DNA from: Vulcanimicrobiota bacterium | Lineage (GTDB): Bacteria; Vulcanimicrobiota; Vulcanimicrobiia; Vulcanimicrobiales; Vulcanimicrobiaceae | Assembly (NCBI GenBank): GCA_014304965.1 | Contig: JACRTZ010000201.1 | Location: forward strand, 1-9,082 | Reading direction: 5' to 3' | DNA length: 9,082 bases | Part shown: piece after piece, positions 1 through 6,910 of the stretch | Layout of the letters: every line of letters begins with the position of its first letter | How positions within the stretch are numbered: the first letter of the stretch is position 1 | Program-made: the position numbers and the translations under genes | Notes under the pieces: generated by a model | The model's input: the letters and a program-made list of their open reading frames with translations, nothing else | Told to the model about the DNA's origin: nothing | The model's database searches: none

Positions 1-912
1 TCCGCCGATTTGCGCGATGCACTTGCGGCGCGGCACGGCTGCTCGCCGGACAACATCGTGGTGGGCGCGGGTATCGACGATCTGCTGGGGCTCGCCGTGC
101 GCGCCTATTGCGCGCCCGGCGAAGCTGCGGTCACGACGCTCGGCTCGTACCCCACCATCGTCTATCATCTCGACGGGTACGGGGCACGTACGGTCGCACT
201 GCCGTACGCCTACGACGGCCGAGTGCGGCTCGACGAACTGCTCGAGCGCGCGCGAACGACGGACGCAAAACTGCTCTACCTCGCAAATCCCGATAACCCG
301 AGCGGCAGTTTTCTGCCGCGAGCCGAGATCGAACGCGCCCTCGAGGCGCTGCCGCCGCGAACGCTGTTCGTGCTCGACGAAGCCTATGCCGACTTTGTCG
401 GGCCCGGCGATCTCCTGGCGGACGTCATCGATCCGCGTTTGGTGCGGATGCGTACGTTTTCAAAAGCATTCGGCCTTGCGGGGGCACGCATCGGTTACGC
501 AATCGGCTCGCGCGAATTGGCCGCAACCTTCAACAAGATTCGCCTCCAATACAACGTCAATCGGACCGCGCAGGCCGGCGCGCTCGCGGCTCTTTGCGAC
601 GAAGCGTTCCTCGATGGTGTCAAGGCCGAAGTCGCGCGCGGGCGACGAGAACTGGAAGACCTCGGGCGCCGGCTCGGTCTCGCGACGCTGCCGTCGTTGA
701 CGAACTTCGTGTGCTTCGACCTCGGAACGCGCGAACGCGCCGAAGCGATGGTCGCCGCCCTCATGAAAGCCGCCGTCTTCGTGCGCAAACCGGGCGCGCC
801 GCCGCTCGACCGGTGCGTTCGCGTAACGATCGGCACGGCGGCCGAACGGGCGCTCTTCGCCGACCGTTTTTCAGCGGCGCTCGAGACTCTCGCGGAGCCC
901 GCTTCGCGATGA
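1..912 (+). CDS. hisC: HisC-type PLP-dependent aminotransferase (5' partial)
   Basis: Fold-type I PLP aminotransferase resembling histidinol-phosphate aminotransferase, which converts imidazole-acetol phosphate and glutamate to histidinol phosphate in histidine synthesis. The frame is open from base 1, so the N-terminus lies outside the window; 303 residues are visible, against about 350-370 for the family. Counting from the TTG codon at base 10: NPDNPSG at 93-99, DEAYADF at 123-129 (PLP-ring Asp and Tyr), the Schiff-base lysine K152 in SKAFGLAG, R160 in the following GARIGY, the YNVN segment at 181-184, and the carboxylate-binding arginine R271 in RVTIGT. The C-terminal stretch FVRKPG...LDRCVRVTIG is typical of HisC and HisC-like enzymes. 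Its stop overlaps the next start by 4 bases (ATGA). No other his gene is in view, so an aromatic or other HisC-like specificity remains possible; the family call is firm, the substrate is not. Confidence 0.88.
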   Translation, partial: SADLRDALAARHGCSPDNIVVGAGIDDLLGLAVRAYCAPGEAAVTTLGSYPTIVYHLDGYGARTVALPYAYDGRVRLDELLERARTTDAKLLYLANPDNPSGSFLPRAEIERALEALPPRTLFVLDEAYADFVGPGDLLADVIDPRLVRMRTFSKAFGLAGARIGYAIGSRELAATFNKIRLQYNVNRTAQAGALAALCDEAFLDGVKAEVARGRRELEDLGRRLGLATLPSLTNFVCFDLGTRERAEAMVAALMKAAVFVRKPGAPPLDRCVRVTIGTAAERALFADRFSAALETLAEPASR

Positions 913-1634
913 AGCACGCCATCGTTTCGGACATCCATTCTAATCTCGAGGCGCTCGACGCGGCACTCGGCACGGTTTCGGCCGATTGCGACCTCTGGTG
1001 TTTGGGCGACATCGTCGGGTACGGACCGCAACCGAATGAATGCATCGCGTTGATTCGAGAGCGCGCGAGCGCCTGCGTCCTCGGAAATCACGACGTCGCG
1101 GCGATCGACGATCACGGTCTCGAGTATTTCAACGCGATGGCTCGCGACGCGCTCGAGTACACCCAGCGCGTTCTGACGCCGGAAAACGCCGCTTGGCTCG
1201 ACGGGCTGCCCTACGAGTTGCGGCTCGACAACGAGTTGCTCGTTCACGGCGCGCCGGTCACGTATTTCGAGTACATCTTCGACAAGGGAGCGGCGCGGCG
1301 CGCCTTCGAGGCAACCGACGCCCGGATCGTGTTCGTCGGTCACACGCACGTTGCGGAGTATTGGACCCTCGAGCCCGACGGTTCGATCGGACATCAACAC
1401 ATGCAGTTCCCGGGCTCGCTCACCCTCGACGATGGAAAGCGATATATCGTGGACGTCGGCAGCGTTGGTCAGCCACGCGACCTCAACCGCGATGCATCCC
1501 ACGTTGTGTACGACCCGGACGAGCGCAGCGTTCGCTGGGAGCGAACGCCGTACGAGATCGGTCGCGTGCAGGAGAAGATCGAGCAAGCCCATTTGCCGTC
1601 GATCCTGGCACGGCGGCTCGCGGCGGGCAGATAA
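909..1634 (+). CDS. Calcineurin-like metallophosphoesterase (YfcE/phosphodiesterase type)
   Basis: A 241-residue cytosolic two-metal phosphoesterase. The family's metal-binding blocks appear in order: D8-x-H10 in SDIH at the N-terminus, GD at 33-34 in LGDIVGYGP, GNHD at 59-62, H113, and GHTH at 144-147. VGSVGQPRD at 183-191 is a signature of the small phosphodiesterase-like branch of the family. There is no signal peptide. The start chosen is the ATG at 909: translation begins directly with the strand that carries the first metal motif, and GGAG lies 11 bases upstream. The open frame extends further upstream but that part lacks any domain. The ATGA overlap with the aminotransferase gene suggests translational coupling. 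The substrate cannot be deduced; members hydrolyse phosphodiesters, phosphoproteins or dinucleotides. Confidence 0.9.
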   Translation: MKHAIVSDIHSNLEALDAALGTVSADCDLWCLGDIVGYGPQPNECIALIRERASACVLGNHDVAAIDDHGLEYFNAMARDALEYTQRVLTPENAAWLDGLPYELRLDNELLVHGAPVTYFEYIFDKGAARRAFEATDARIVFVGHTHVAEYWTLEPDGSIGHQHMQFPGSLTLDDGKRYIVDVGSVGQPRDLNRDASHVVYDPDERSVRWERTPYEIGRVQEKIEQAHLPSILARRLAAGR

Positions 1635-1666
1635 TGGCGACCCGGCGGCCAATAAGGTCCGGATGA
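1634..1666 (+). other. Ten-codon open frame bridging two genes (possible coupling minicistron)
   Basis: An ATG at 1634 shares one base with the TAA of the phosphoesterase gene (TAATG) and opens a 10-codon frame reading MATRRPIRSG. Its TGA at 1664-1666 overlaps the ATG of the TPR gene at 1663 (ATGA). The arrangement could carry ribosomes across the 28-base gap between the two genes. The upstream ribosome-binding site is weak, and the peptide resembles no known product. It may be chance; I list it because both junctions fit exactly. Confidence 0.2.
1654..1657 (+). promoter_or_regulatory. Shine-Dalgarno for the TPR gene
   Basis: AAGG lies five bases before the ATG at 1663. It supports that start over the much longer open frame that begins inside the phosphoesterase gene. 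Confidence 0.6.
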
Positions 1667-2616
1667 TCGAACGGACCGCGGGTTTCACCGCCTTTCTCCT
1701 CGCGTGCGCGCTGCTCGCTCCGGGACTGCCGGCGACTGCCGCCACGCCCGCGCCCGCCGCGAAAGAGCGCAGCGATTATGCCGACGCGCGCTTCACCACG
1801 CCCCTTGCGGCCGGCCTCAAATTCTTTTACGCGCGCTCGTTCAAGGAGTCGCAAAAGGAATTCGAAGCGGCGCTACGCATTTTTCCCGACAACACGCTTG
1901 CGATGTCGTTTATGAATGCCGCAGCCGCTCAACAGCAAGGCGAGCTCGAAGTGCTTGCGAACGTCGAGGAAGATGCGGTCTCCGGACTTCCCAAAAGTTA
2001 TGCGAATCGGGTAAAGCTCGGTTTCACCTACATGTTTCAGTCCGCGCTCGGACGCGATCGTTCGACCGACGCGCGCGAAGAATTGAACAACGCGGTGGCC
2101 CTCAACGGTGAGGCGGCAGCCGCGCACGTCGGGCTCGGCATCATGCGGTTCAACGAACGTTCGGCCAATCGTGCGAAGACGGAGTTGCAGCAAGCGCTGA
2201 AGGCGGATCCGAACAACGTGCTGGCGCGCGAATATTTGGGCCAACTCTATCAAACGGATTTGCGCGATCCGCAACGCGGCCTCTCGTACGTGATCGACGT
2301 TCCGAACCTGGTACCGGGCTATGCCGACATCCTCTTTCACATCGGTTCCCTGCTCCACGATCTCAAGCAGCCTCAGGCTGCGATCGGCTACTTGCGCCGC
2401 GGCATCGACATCGACACCGGACACGTCGGCGAAGCCGGTCAGCACGGCTACACGCTGATCGCACGGATCTTGATTGACGAGAAGAAGATTCCCGATGCCC
2501 AAAAGGTCCTTAACGAGGCCGTCAAGGCCGACGTGGACACGATCTACGCGAAAACGTTGCTCGCGAAGATCAAGGCCGGCGACTACGGCGGTGTCCCTTC
2601 ACCGAAGCCCAAGTAA
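1663..2616 (+). CDS. Exported tetratricopeptide-repeat protein
   Basis: A 317-residue protein with a Sec-type signal peptide at about residues 1-27: a short charged start, a hydrophobic core FLLACALLAPGL, and an AxA-like cleavage area near ATAA. The rest is helical and contains TPR-like units: about 45-80 (FFYARSFKESQKEFEAAL, then FPDN), 135-190 (an ELNNAVALNG helix, then a unit ending in ALKADPNN), 220-250 (a LLHDLKQPQAAIGYLRRG helix) and 260-295. TPRs form superhelical scaffolds for protein contacts, so a periplasmic or cell-surface adaptor role is likely; no catalytic motif is visible. A short PSPKPK tail ends the protein. Start choice rests on the ribosome-binding site and the signal peptide. 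I do not recognise a named family, and its link to the neighbouring genes is unknown. Confidence 0.82.
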   Translation: MIERTAGFTAFLLACALLAPGLPATAATPAPAAKERSDYADARFTTPLAAGLKFFYARSFKESQKEFEAALRIFPDNTLAMSFMNAAAAQQQGELEVLANVEEDAVSGLPKSYANRVKLGFTYMFQSALGRDRSTDAREELNNAVALNGEAAAAHVGLGIMRFNERSANRAKTELQQALKADPNNVLAREYLGQLYQTDLRDPQRGLSYVIDVPNLVPGYADILFHIGSLLHDLKQPQAAIGYLRRGIDIDTGHVGEAGQHGYTLIARILIDEKKIPDAQKVLNEAVKADVDTIYAKTLLAKIKAGDYGGVPSPKPK

Positions 2617-2623
2617 GTTGGAC

Positions 2624-3070
2624 GTGCAGGCTCCCGCGCGCCCCGTTGACGACGGACGCTGCTTCGCGTGCGGGCCGCACTCGCCGACCGGGCTGCACAT
2701 GAAGTTCGCGCCGGCAGGCGAGGACGCGGTCGAATCGCACCTTACGCTGTCGGCGCCATATCAGGGATGGAAAGGCATCGCGCACGGCGGCATCGTCGCG
2801 ATGCTGCTCGACGAAGCGATGGCGTATGCGGCCGCTACCCGGCGGCTGATGGGCATGACGGCGGAAATGAAGATGCGTTTTCGACACCCCGTGCCGCTCG
2901 GTGTACCCCTGGCCGTGCGCGGACGGATCGTCTGGCAACGGCGCAACGTGCTGGGTCTCGAGGCGACCGTTTCGGACGGCGGCGGCGGCTTGCTCGCGAG
3001 CGCGACCGGCAGCTTCGTTTCCGCAGGTGAACTCGCGCCCGGAGAGCGCCTGCAGGGCCTCGAGGCGTAA
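2624..3070 (+). CDS. PaaI-family hotdog-fold thioesterase
   Basis: A 148-residue cytosolic protein of the usual size for a single hotdog domain. It begins with a cysteine pair in CFACGP (C13, C16) followed by SPTGLHMKF, the N-terminal signature of one PaaI-like subgroup. The core GWKGIAHGG at 48-56 followed by MLLDEAMA carries the HGG loop and the acidic residue on the long hotdog helix used for acyl-CoA thioester hydrolysis. The second half gives the remaining beta strands. Two in-frame starts are possible: GTG at 2624, with AAGTAAG six bases upstream, or TTG at 2618. I prefer GTG. The gene begins just after the TPR stop, and its own stop overlaps the smpB ATG by one base (TAATG). The acyl substrate is unknown; family members act on acyl-CoAs of many kinds. 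Confidence 0.85.
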   Translation: MQAPARPVDDGRCFACGPHSPTGLHMKFAPAGEDAVESHLTLSAPYQGWKGIAHGGIVAMLLDEAMAYAAATRRLMGMTAEMKMRFRHPVPLGVPLAVRGRIVWQRRNVLGLEATVSDGGGGLLASATGSFVSAGELAPGERLQGLEA

Positions 3071-3525
3071 TGCCGGACGAAAAGCAGCCACGCGCGATCG
3101 ACAACAGGCGCGCGCGCTTCGAATACGAATTTTTCGAACGGTTCGAGGCCGGCATCGCGCTGACGGGCACCGAGATCAAGAGCATTCGGACCGGGCAGAT
3201 CAGCATCAGCGAGGCCTATGCGCGCGTGCGCGACGGCGAGCTGTGGCTGCTCGGCATGCACGTGCCTCCATATAAGGAAGGCAGTTTTTCCAATCACGAA
3301 CCGAACAGGCCGCGAAAGCTCTTGATGCACCGCAAAGAAATCGACCGGCTCGCAGGCCAGGTCGCCGAAAAAGGCTATACGCTCGTGCCGACGCGCTTGT
3401 ACTTCAAGGGCGGAAAAGTAAAAATCGATTTGGCGCTCGCGCGCGGCAAGAAGTTGTGGGACAAGCGGCGCGCGACCAAAGATCGCGAGACCGCGCGCGA
3501 ACTCGCGCGCGCCGTGCGGCGGTAA
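3070..3525 (+). CDS. smpB: SsrA-binding protein SmpB
   Basis: SmpB binds tmRNA (SsrA), delivers it to stalled ribosomes and starts trans-translation, which frees the ribosome and tags the nascent chain for proteolysis. At 151 residues it is of usual length. Recognisable blocks: RRARFEYEFFERFEAGIALTG at 13-33 and EIKSIRTG at 35-42 (start of the OB-fold barrel), YKEGSFSNHEPNRPRKLLMH at 68-87 (family signature), YTLVPTRLYFKGGKVKIDLAL at 103-123, then the basic C-terminal tail GKKLWDKR from 126, which enters the empty mRNA channel. ATG at 3070 overlaps the thioesterase stop by one base, and GAGG lies four bases before it. The tmRNA gene itself is not in this window. Confidence 0.97.
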   Translation: MPDEKQPRAIDNRRARFEYEFFERFEAGIALTGTEIKSIRTGQISISEAYARVRDGELWLLGMHVPPYKEGSFSNHEPNRPRKLLMHRKEIDRLAGQVAEKGYTLVPTRLYFKGGKVKIDLALARGKKLWDKRRATKDRETARELARAVRR

Positions 3526-3527
3526 GG
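3524..3527 (+). promoter_or_regulatory. Shine-Dalgarno for tilS
   Basis: AAGG overlaps the smpB stop codon and sits five bases before the tilS ATG at 3533, so the tilS ribosome-binding site is embedded in the end of smpB. Confidence 0.55.
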
Positions 3528-3532
3528 CGGCG

Positions 3533-4402
3533 ATGCGCGGTGCGAAACCGGAACGGGCCCTCGAAGAGGCGCTTGCCGAACGCGTCGCCGCCGGGGCCAG
3601 CGACGTTCTGCTTGCCGCCGTGTCCGGCGGACCCGATTCGGTGGCGCTGGCCGCCCTGCTCGCGCGCCACGCCGAAGGGCGCGGAGCTCGCGTCGTGCTG
3701 GCCCACGTCAATCACGGCCTCCGCTCCAGCGCCGGCCGGGACGAGGCGGTCGTGCTCGCGCTCGGGACCACGCTGCGCCTGCGAGTCGTCACGCGGGCGC
3801 TTGCGCCGGGAGCGGCCTCGGAAGCCCGCCTGCGGACGGCGCGCTACGCCGTACTCGCTTCCATCGCCCGCTCCGTGGGCGCCCGCCGGATCCTCACGGC
3901 GCACCATGCCGGCGACCAGGCCGAAACGGTCTTGCTCGCGCTCTTCCGGGGCACGGGGCCGGCCGGGCTTGCCGGCATCGCTCCGGTGCGGCCCATGGCG
4001 GGTGGGCTGACCCTCGAGCGGCCTCTATTGGCCGTGCCCAAGGCTGACTTGATTGCCTATTGCGCCGCTCGCGCGCTCCCGTATGCCCTCGATCCGAGCA
4101 ACGACGACACGGCCTACCGCCGGAACGCCGTCCGCGCGGCGCTGGCCGGCTTGCGGCAAACCTTTCCTCGCCTCGACGCCGCCGTTGCCCGCTGTGCGGC
4201 GCTCGTTCGCGACGAAGAAGCTGGGAATCCCCGCGCGCTCCTGCGCCGCACGCTGCGCGAGGAAGTGGAGGGCGCGGCGGGGGACCTGCGGGACGTGACT
4301 TTCGAGCGGATCGAAGCCGTCGCTCGCGCCGTCGAGCGGCGCCGGCCCGGGCGCCACCATCTGCGTCCGGGCGTCGAAGTGACCCTCAGGCGAACGCCGT
4401 GA
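3533..4402 (+). CDS. tilS: tRNA(Ile)-lysidine synthetase TilS, short form
   Basis: TilS uses ATP and lysine to convert C34 of the CAU-anticodon tRNA-Ile to lysidine, so that it reads AUA; this is normally essential. The N-type ATP pyrophosphatase loop SGGPDS is at 31-36, followed by AHVNHGLR at 57-64, AHHAGDQAET at 123-132, RGTGPAGLAGI at 139-149, ERPLL at 162-166 with K170, and the DPSNDDTAYRRN block at 187-198. All are family signatures. The protein has only 289 residues. It holds the catalytic domain plus a short helical region, and lacks the second C-terminal domain that brings E. coli TilS to about 430; shorter TilS proteins are known, for example in Aquifex. The first Asp of the usual HHxDDQxET is Gly127. 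The stop overlaps the hpt GTG (GTGA). Confidence 0.94.
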   Translation: MRGAKPERALEEALAERVAAGASDVLLAAVSGGPDSVALAALLARHAEGRGARVVLAHVNHGLRSSAGRDEAVVLALGTTLRLRVVTRALAPGAASEARLRTARYAVLASIARSVGARRILTAHHAGDQAETVLLALFRGTGPAGLAGIAPVRPMAGGLTLERPLLAVPKADLIAYCAARALPYALDPSNDDTAYRRNAVRAALAGLRQTFPRLDAAVARCAALVRDEEAGNPRALLRRTLREEVEGAAGDLRDVTFERIEAVARAVERRRPGRHHLRPGVEVTLRRTP

Positions 4403-4968
4403 CGTCGGTCACGCCCGAAGGCATTGAGGCGATCCTGTTCGATGCCGACGAAATTTCCAAGGCCGTCGCGCGCTTGGCCGGCGCGATCGCTCGAGATTAC
4501 GCAACCGACCCGAGCGTCTTACTCGTTGGAGTACTGAAAGGGGCGCTGTTCTTCACCGCAGACTTAGCCCGGGCGCTGCCGCCGTCGCTCGATCCCCGCA
4601 TCGATTTCCTGGCGGTCACGAGTTACGGTAACGCGAGCCGCTCGAGCGGTGAGGTGAGACTTCTCAAGGACATGAGCGAAAGCATCGAAGGCAAACACGT
4701 CCTGATCGTTGAGGACATCGTCGACAATGGCCTGACGCTTTCGTACTTGCAAGATCTGCTGGGCCGCCGGCATCCTGCCTCGCTACGCTCGTGCGTGCTG
4801 CTCGACAAACCGTATCGCCGTCGCGTGGACGCGAAAGTGGATTACACCGGCCTCGTCTGTCCCGACACCTTCGTCGTAGGTTACGGGTTGGATTATCAAG
4901 AAAAATACCGCAATCTTCCGTACCTCGCAAAACTCGAACCCTGGGTATTTGCAGGCGAGGTCGAATAG
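4399..4968 (+). CDS. hpt: Hypoxanthine phosphoribosyltransferase
   Basis: Purine salvage enzyme that joins hypoxanthine (often also guanine) to PRPP, giving IMP or GMP. With GTG at 4399 as start it has 189 residues, the normal size. Motifs: the LKG loop at 46-48 that contacts pyrophosphate, the flexible-loop SYG at 75-77, the PRPP-binding signature VEDIVDNGLTL at 104-114 with the acidic pair E105-D106, the base-contacting DKP at 136-138 with the following YRRR, and VGYGLDY at 160-166 near the C-terminus. The GTG start overlaps the tilS TGA by four bases and has AGG eight bases upstream. The open frame extends upstream inside tilS but has no domain there. Position 110 is Asn where Thr or Ser is usual in the PRPP loop. 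Direct placement between tilS and ftsH matches a conserved bacterial order. Confidence 0.95.
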   Translation: MTSVTPEGIEAILFDADEISKAVARLAGAIARDYATDPSVLLVGVLKGALFFTADLARALPPSLDPRIDFLAVTSYGNASRSSGEVRLLKDMSESIEGKHVLIVEDIVDNGLTLSYLQDLLGRRHPASLRSCVLLDKPYRRRVDAKVDYTGLVCPDTFVVGYGLDYQEKYRNLPYLAKLEPWVFAGEVE

Positions 4969-4970
4969 GA
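4967..4970 (+). promoter_or_regulatory. Shine-Dalgarno for ftsH
   Basis: AGGA overlaps the hpt TAG stop and is seven bases before the ftsH GTG at 4978. It supports that non-ATG start, as does the position of the first membrane segment. Confidence 0.6.
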
Positions 4971-4977
4971 ACCGTCA

Positions 4978-6900
4978 GTGGGCAAGCACGTCAGAACAAT
5001 CGTCTTCGTCGGGATCGCGTTTCTCGCGGTCATTTTCATGGCCGACAAGCTGCTCTTCAACCAGCCGCCGACGGCGCGCTTGCCGTATTCGGCTTTCTAT
5101 TCTGAGGTCGTCGACAAGAACAACGTCGCCAAGGTAACGATCTCGGGCCGCGACGTTGTCGGCGAGTATAAGAAAGCGGTCGGCCCCGACCAGAAATTCA
5201 CGACGACGATCCCCGAGGGCGATCGCGACATCTATCCGGCGCTCATCAAACATCACGTCATAACGACGGTCGAGAACCAGAACGCGCTGCCCATCGTTCA
5301 GATCCTGGTCAACATCGTACCGTTCTTGCTGCTGGCGCTGCTCTTGCTGTTCATCTTGCGTCAAGCCCAGAGCGGCGGCAGCCAAGCGCTGTCGTTCGGC
5401 CGCTCGCGTGCGAAACTGCTGAGTGAGAACCGGCCGAAGGTCACGTTCGCCGACGTCGCGGGCGTCGAAGAAGCCAAAGAAGAGCTTGGCGAGGTCGTCG
5501 AGTTTCTGAAGTTTCCCAAGAAATTTCAAGCGCTCGGCGCGCGGATTCCCAAAGGCGTGCTCTTACTCGGGCCGCCCGGCTCGGGCAAGACGCTGCTCGC
5601 CCGCGCGATCGCGGGCGAAGCAGGCGTGCCGTTCTTCTCGATCTCCGGCTCGGATTTCGTTGAAATGTTCGTCGGCGTCGGTGCGTCGCGCGTGCGCGAC
5701 CTCTTCGAGCAGGCGAAGAAGAGCGCGCCGTGCATCGTCTTCATCGACGAAATCGATGCGGTCGGGCGCCAGCGCGGCGCCGGCCTCGGCGGGGGACACG
5801 ACGAGCGCGAGCAGACGCTCAACCAGTTGCTCGTTGAGATGGACGGATTCGATCAGAACACCGGCGTTATCCTGATCGCCGCGACCAACCGTCCCGACGT
5901 TCTCGATCCGGCGCTGCTACGGCCGGGCCGCTTCGACCGCCAGATCGTGGTGGATCGCGCGGACGTGCGCGGCCGCGAAGCGATTTTAGCCGTTCACGCA
6001 AAGAACAAGCCGCTTTCGAAAGAGATCTCGCTCGGCACGCTCGCCAAGCGCACGCCTGGCTTTTCCGGTGCGGATCTTGAGAATCTACTGAACGAAGCGG
6101 CTTTGCTCGCCGCGCGCCATAATAAGTCCGTCATCGACATGAGCGATTGCGAGGAAGCGATCGACCGCGTCGTCGTCGGTCCGGAGCGTAAGTCGCTCGT
6201 GATGTCGCAAAAAGAAAAAGAAAATACGGCGTATCACGAGTCGGGTCATGCGGTCGTAGGCGGCATGCAGCCGCATAGCGATCCGGTCCACAAGGTGACG
6301 ATCATTCCGCGCGGCATGGCCCTGGGCATCACGTGGTCCTTGCCCGAAGAAGATCGCCATTCGCGCACGAAAAACGAACTGCTGGCCGACATCACGCGCG
6401 GCCTCGCCGGCCGCATCGCCGAAGAGATCAAGTTCGGCGACGTCACCACCGGCGCGTCCAACGACTTCGAAAAGGCGACCGAAATCGCCCGGAGGATGGT
6501 CACGCAGTACGGGATGTCCGACGCGCTCGGGCCGATTCAGTACGGACGCGGAAACCATCAGATTTTCCTCGGCAGGGACATCGGTGAAGAGCGAAACTAT
6601 TCCGAAGAAATCGCGTCCAAGATCGACGACGAGGTTCGGCGCATCATCGACGAGTGTTACGGGCGCGCGAAGCAGCTGCTGCTCGATAACTGGGAAAAGG
6701 TCGAGCGCATGGTGCGTTCGCTGCTGGAGAATGAAACGGTCGAAGCCGACGAGGTCAGCGCCATTCTGAACAACGTCCCGTTCGTCGGGCCGCCGCCGGT
6801 TGAGCGCGCTCCCGAAGCGCCGCGTCCGACGGTCGTCGAAGCTCCGCTGCCCGAAAAACCCAAGCGCCTTCCACCCAACATTTCGCCGGAACCGGCCTGA
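4978..6900 (+). CDS. ftsH: ATP-dependent zinc metalloprotease FtsH
   Basis: Membrane-anchored AAA+ protease that forms hexamers and degrades misfolded membrane proteins and selected cytosolic regulators. The 640-residue protein is complete. Transmembrane segments lie at about 7-27 and 106-127 and enclose a small extracytoplasmic domain. The AAA+ module has Walker A GPPGSGKT at 198-205, pore loop FVGVGA at 231-236, Walker B VFIDEID at 254-260, and the second region of homology about 302-322 ending in PGRFDRQ with its arginine fingers. The M41 peptidase domain has HESGH at 420-424 (zinc ligands H420 and H424, catalytic E421), with the third ligand D496 in ASNDFEKAT. Residues 601-640 form a proline-rich tail without predicted fold. 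GTG start; the gene lies 9 bases after hpt and 10 before the first M16 gene. Confidence 0.98.
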   Translation: MGKHVRTIVFVGIAFLAVIFMADKLLFNQPPTARLPYSAFYSEVVDKNNVAKVTISGRDVVGEYKKAVGPDQKFTTTIPEGDRDIYPALIKHHVITTVENQNALPIVQILVNIVPFLLLALLLLFILRQAQSGGSQALSFGRSRAKLLSENRPKVTFADVAGVEEAKEELGEVVEFLKFPKKFQALGARIPKGVLLLGPPGSGKTLLARAIAGEAGVPFFSISGSDFVEMFVGVGASRVRDLFEQAKKSAPCIVFIDEIDAVGRQRGAGLGGGHDEREQTLNQLLVEMDGFDQNTGVILIAATNRPDVLDPALLRPGRFDRQIVVDRADVRGREAILAVHAKNKPLSKEISLGTLAKRTPGFSGADLENLLNEAALLAARHNKSVIDMSDCEEAIDRVVVGPERKSLVMSQKEKENTAYHESGHAVVGGMQPHSDPVHKVTIIPRGMALGITWSLPEEDRHSRTKNELLADITRGLAGRIAEEIKFGDVTTGASNDFEKATEIARRMVTQYGMSDALGPIQYGRGNHQIFLGRDIGEERNYSEEIASKIDDEVRRIIDECYGRAKQLLLDNWEKVERMVRSLLENETVEADEVSAILNNVPFVGPPPVERAPEAPRPTVVEAPLPEKPKRLPPNISPEPA

Positions 6901-6910
6901 GACCGATCTG

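Noticed and set aside
495..1745. A 416-codon open frame on the - strand opposite the aminotransferase and phosphoesterase genes.
   Set aside because: Both + strand genes carry full sets of family motifs across this stretch. The - strand translation is Arg/Val-rich with no recognisable motif, as expected for an antisense shadow in GC-rich coding DNA.
2761..3711. A 316-codon open frame on the - strand opposite the thioesterase, smpB and the start of tilS.
   Set aside because: It lies opposite three well-supported genes, has low-complexity Arg/Ala-rich composition and shows no domain.
4060..4398. Upstream extension of the hpt frame into tilS.
   Set aside because: The extended part is Arg-rich shadow sequence with no domain; the GTG at 4399 gives a protein of normal length with a suitable ribosome-binding site.
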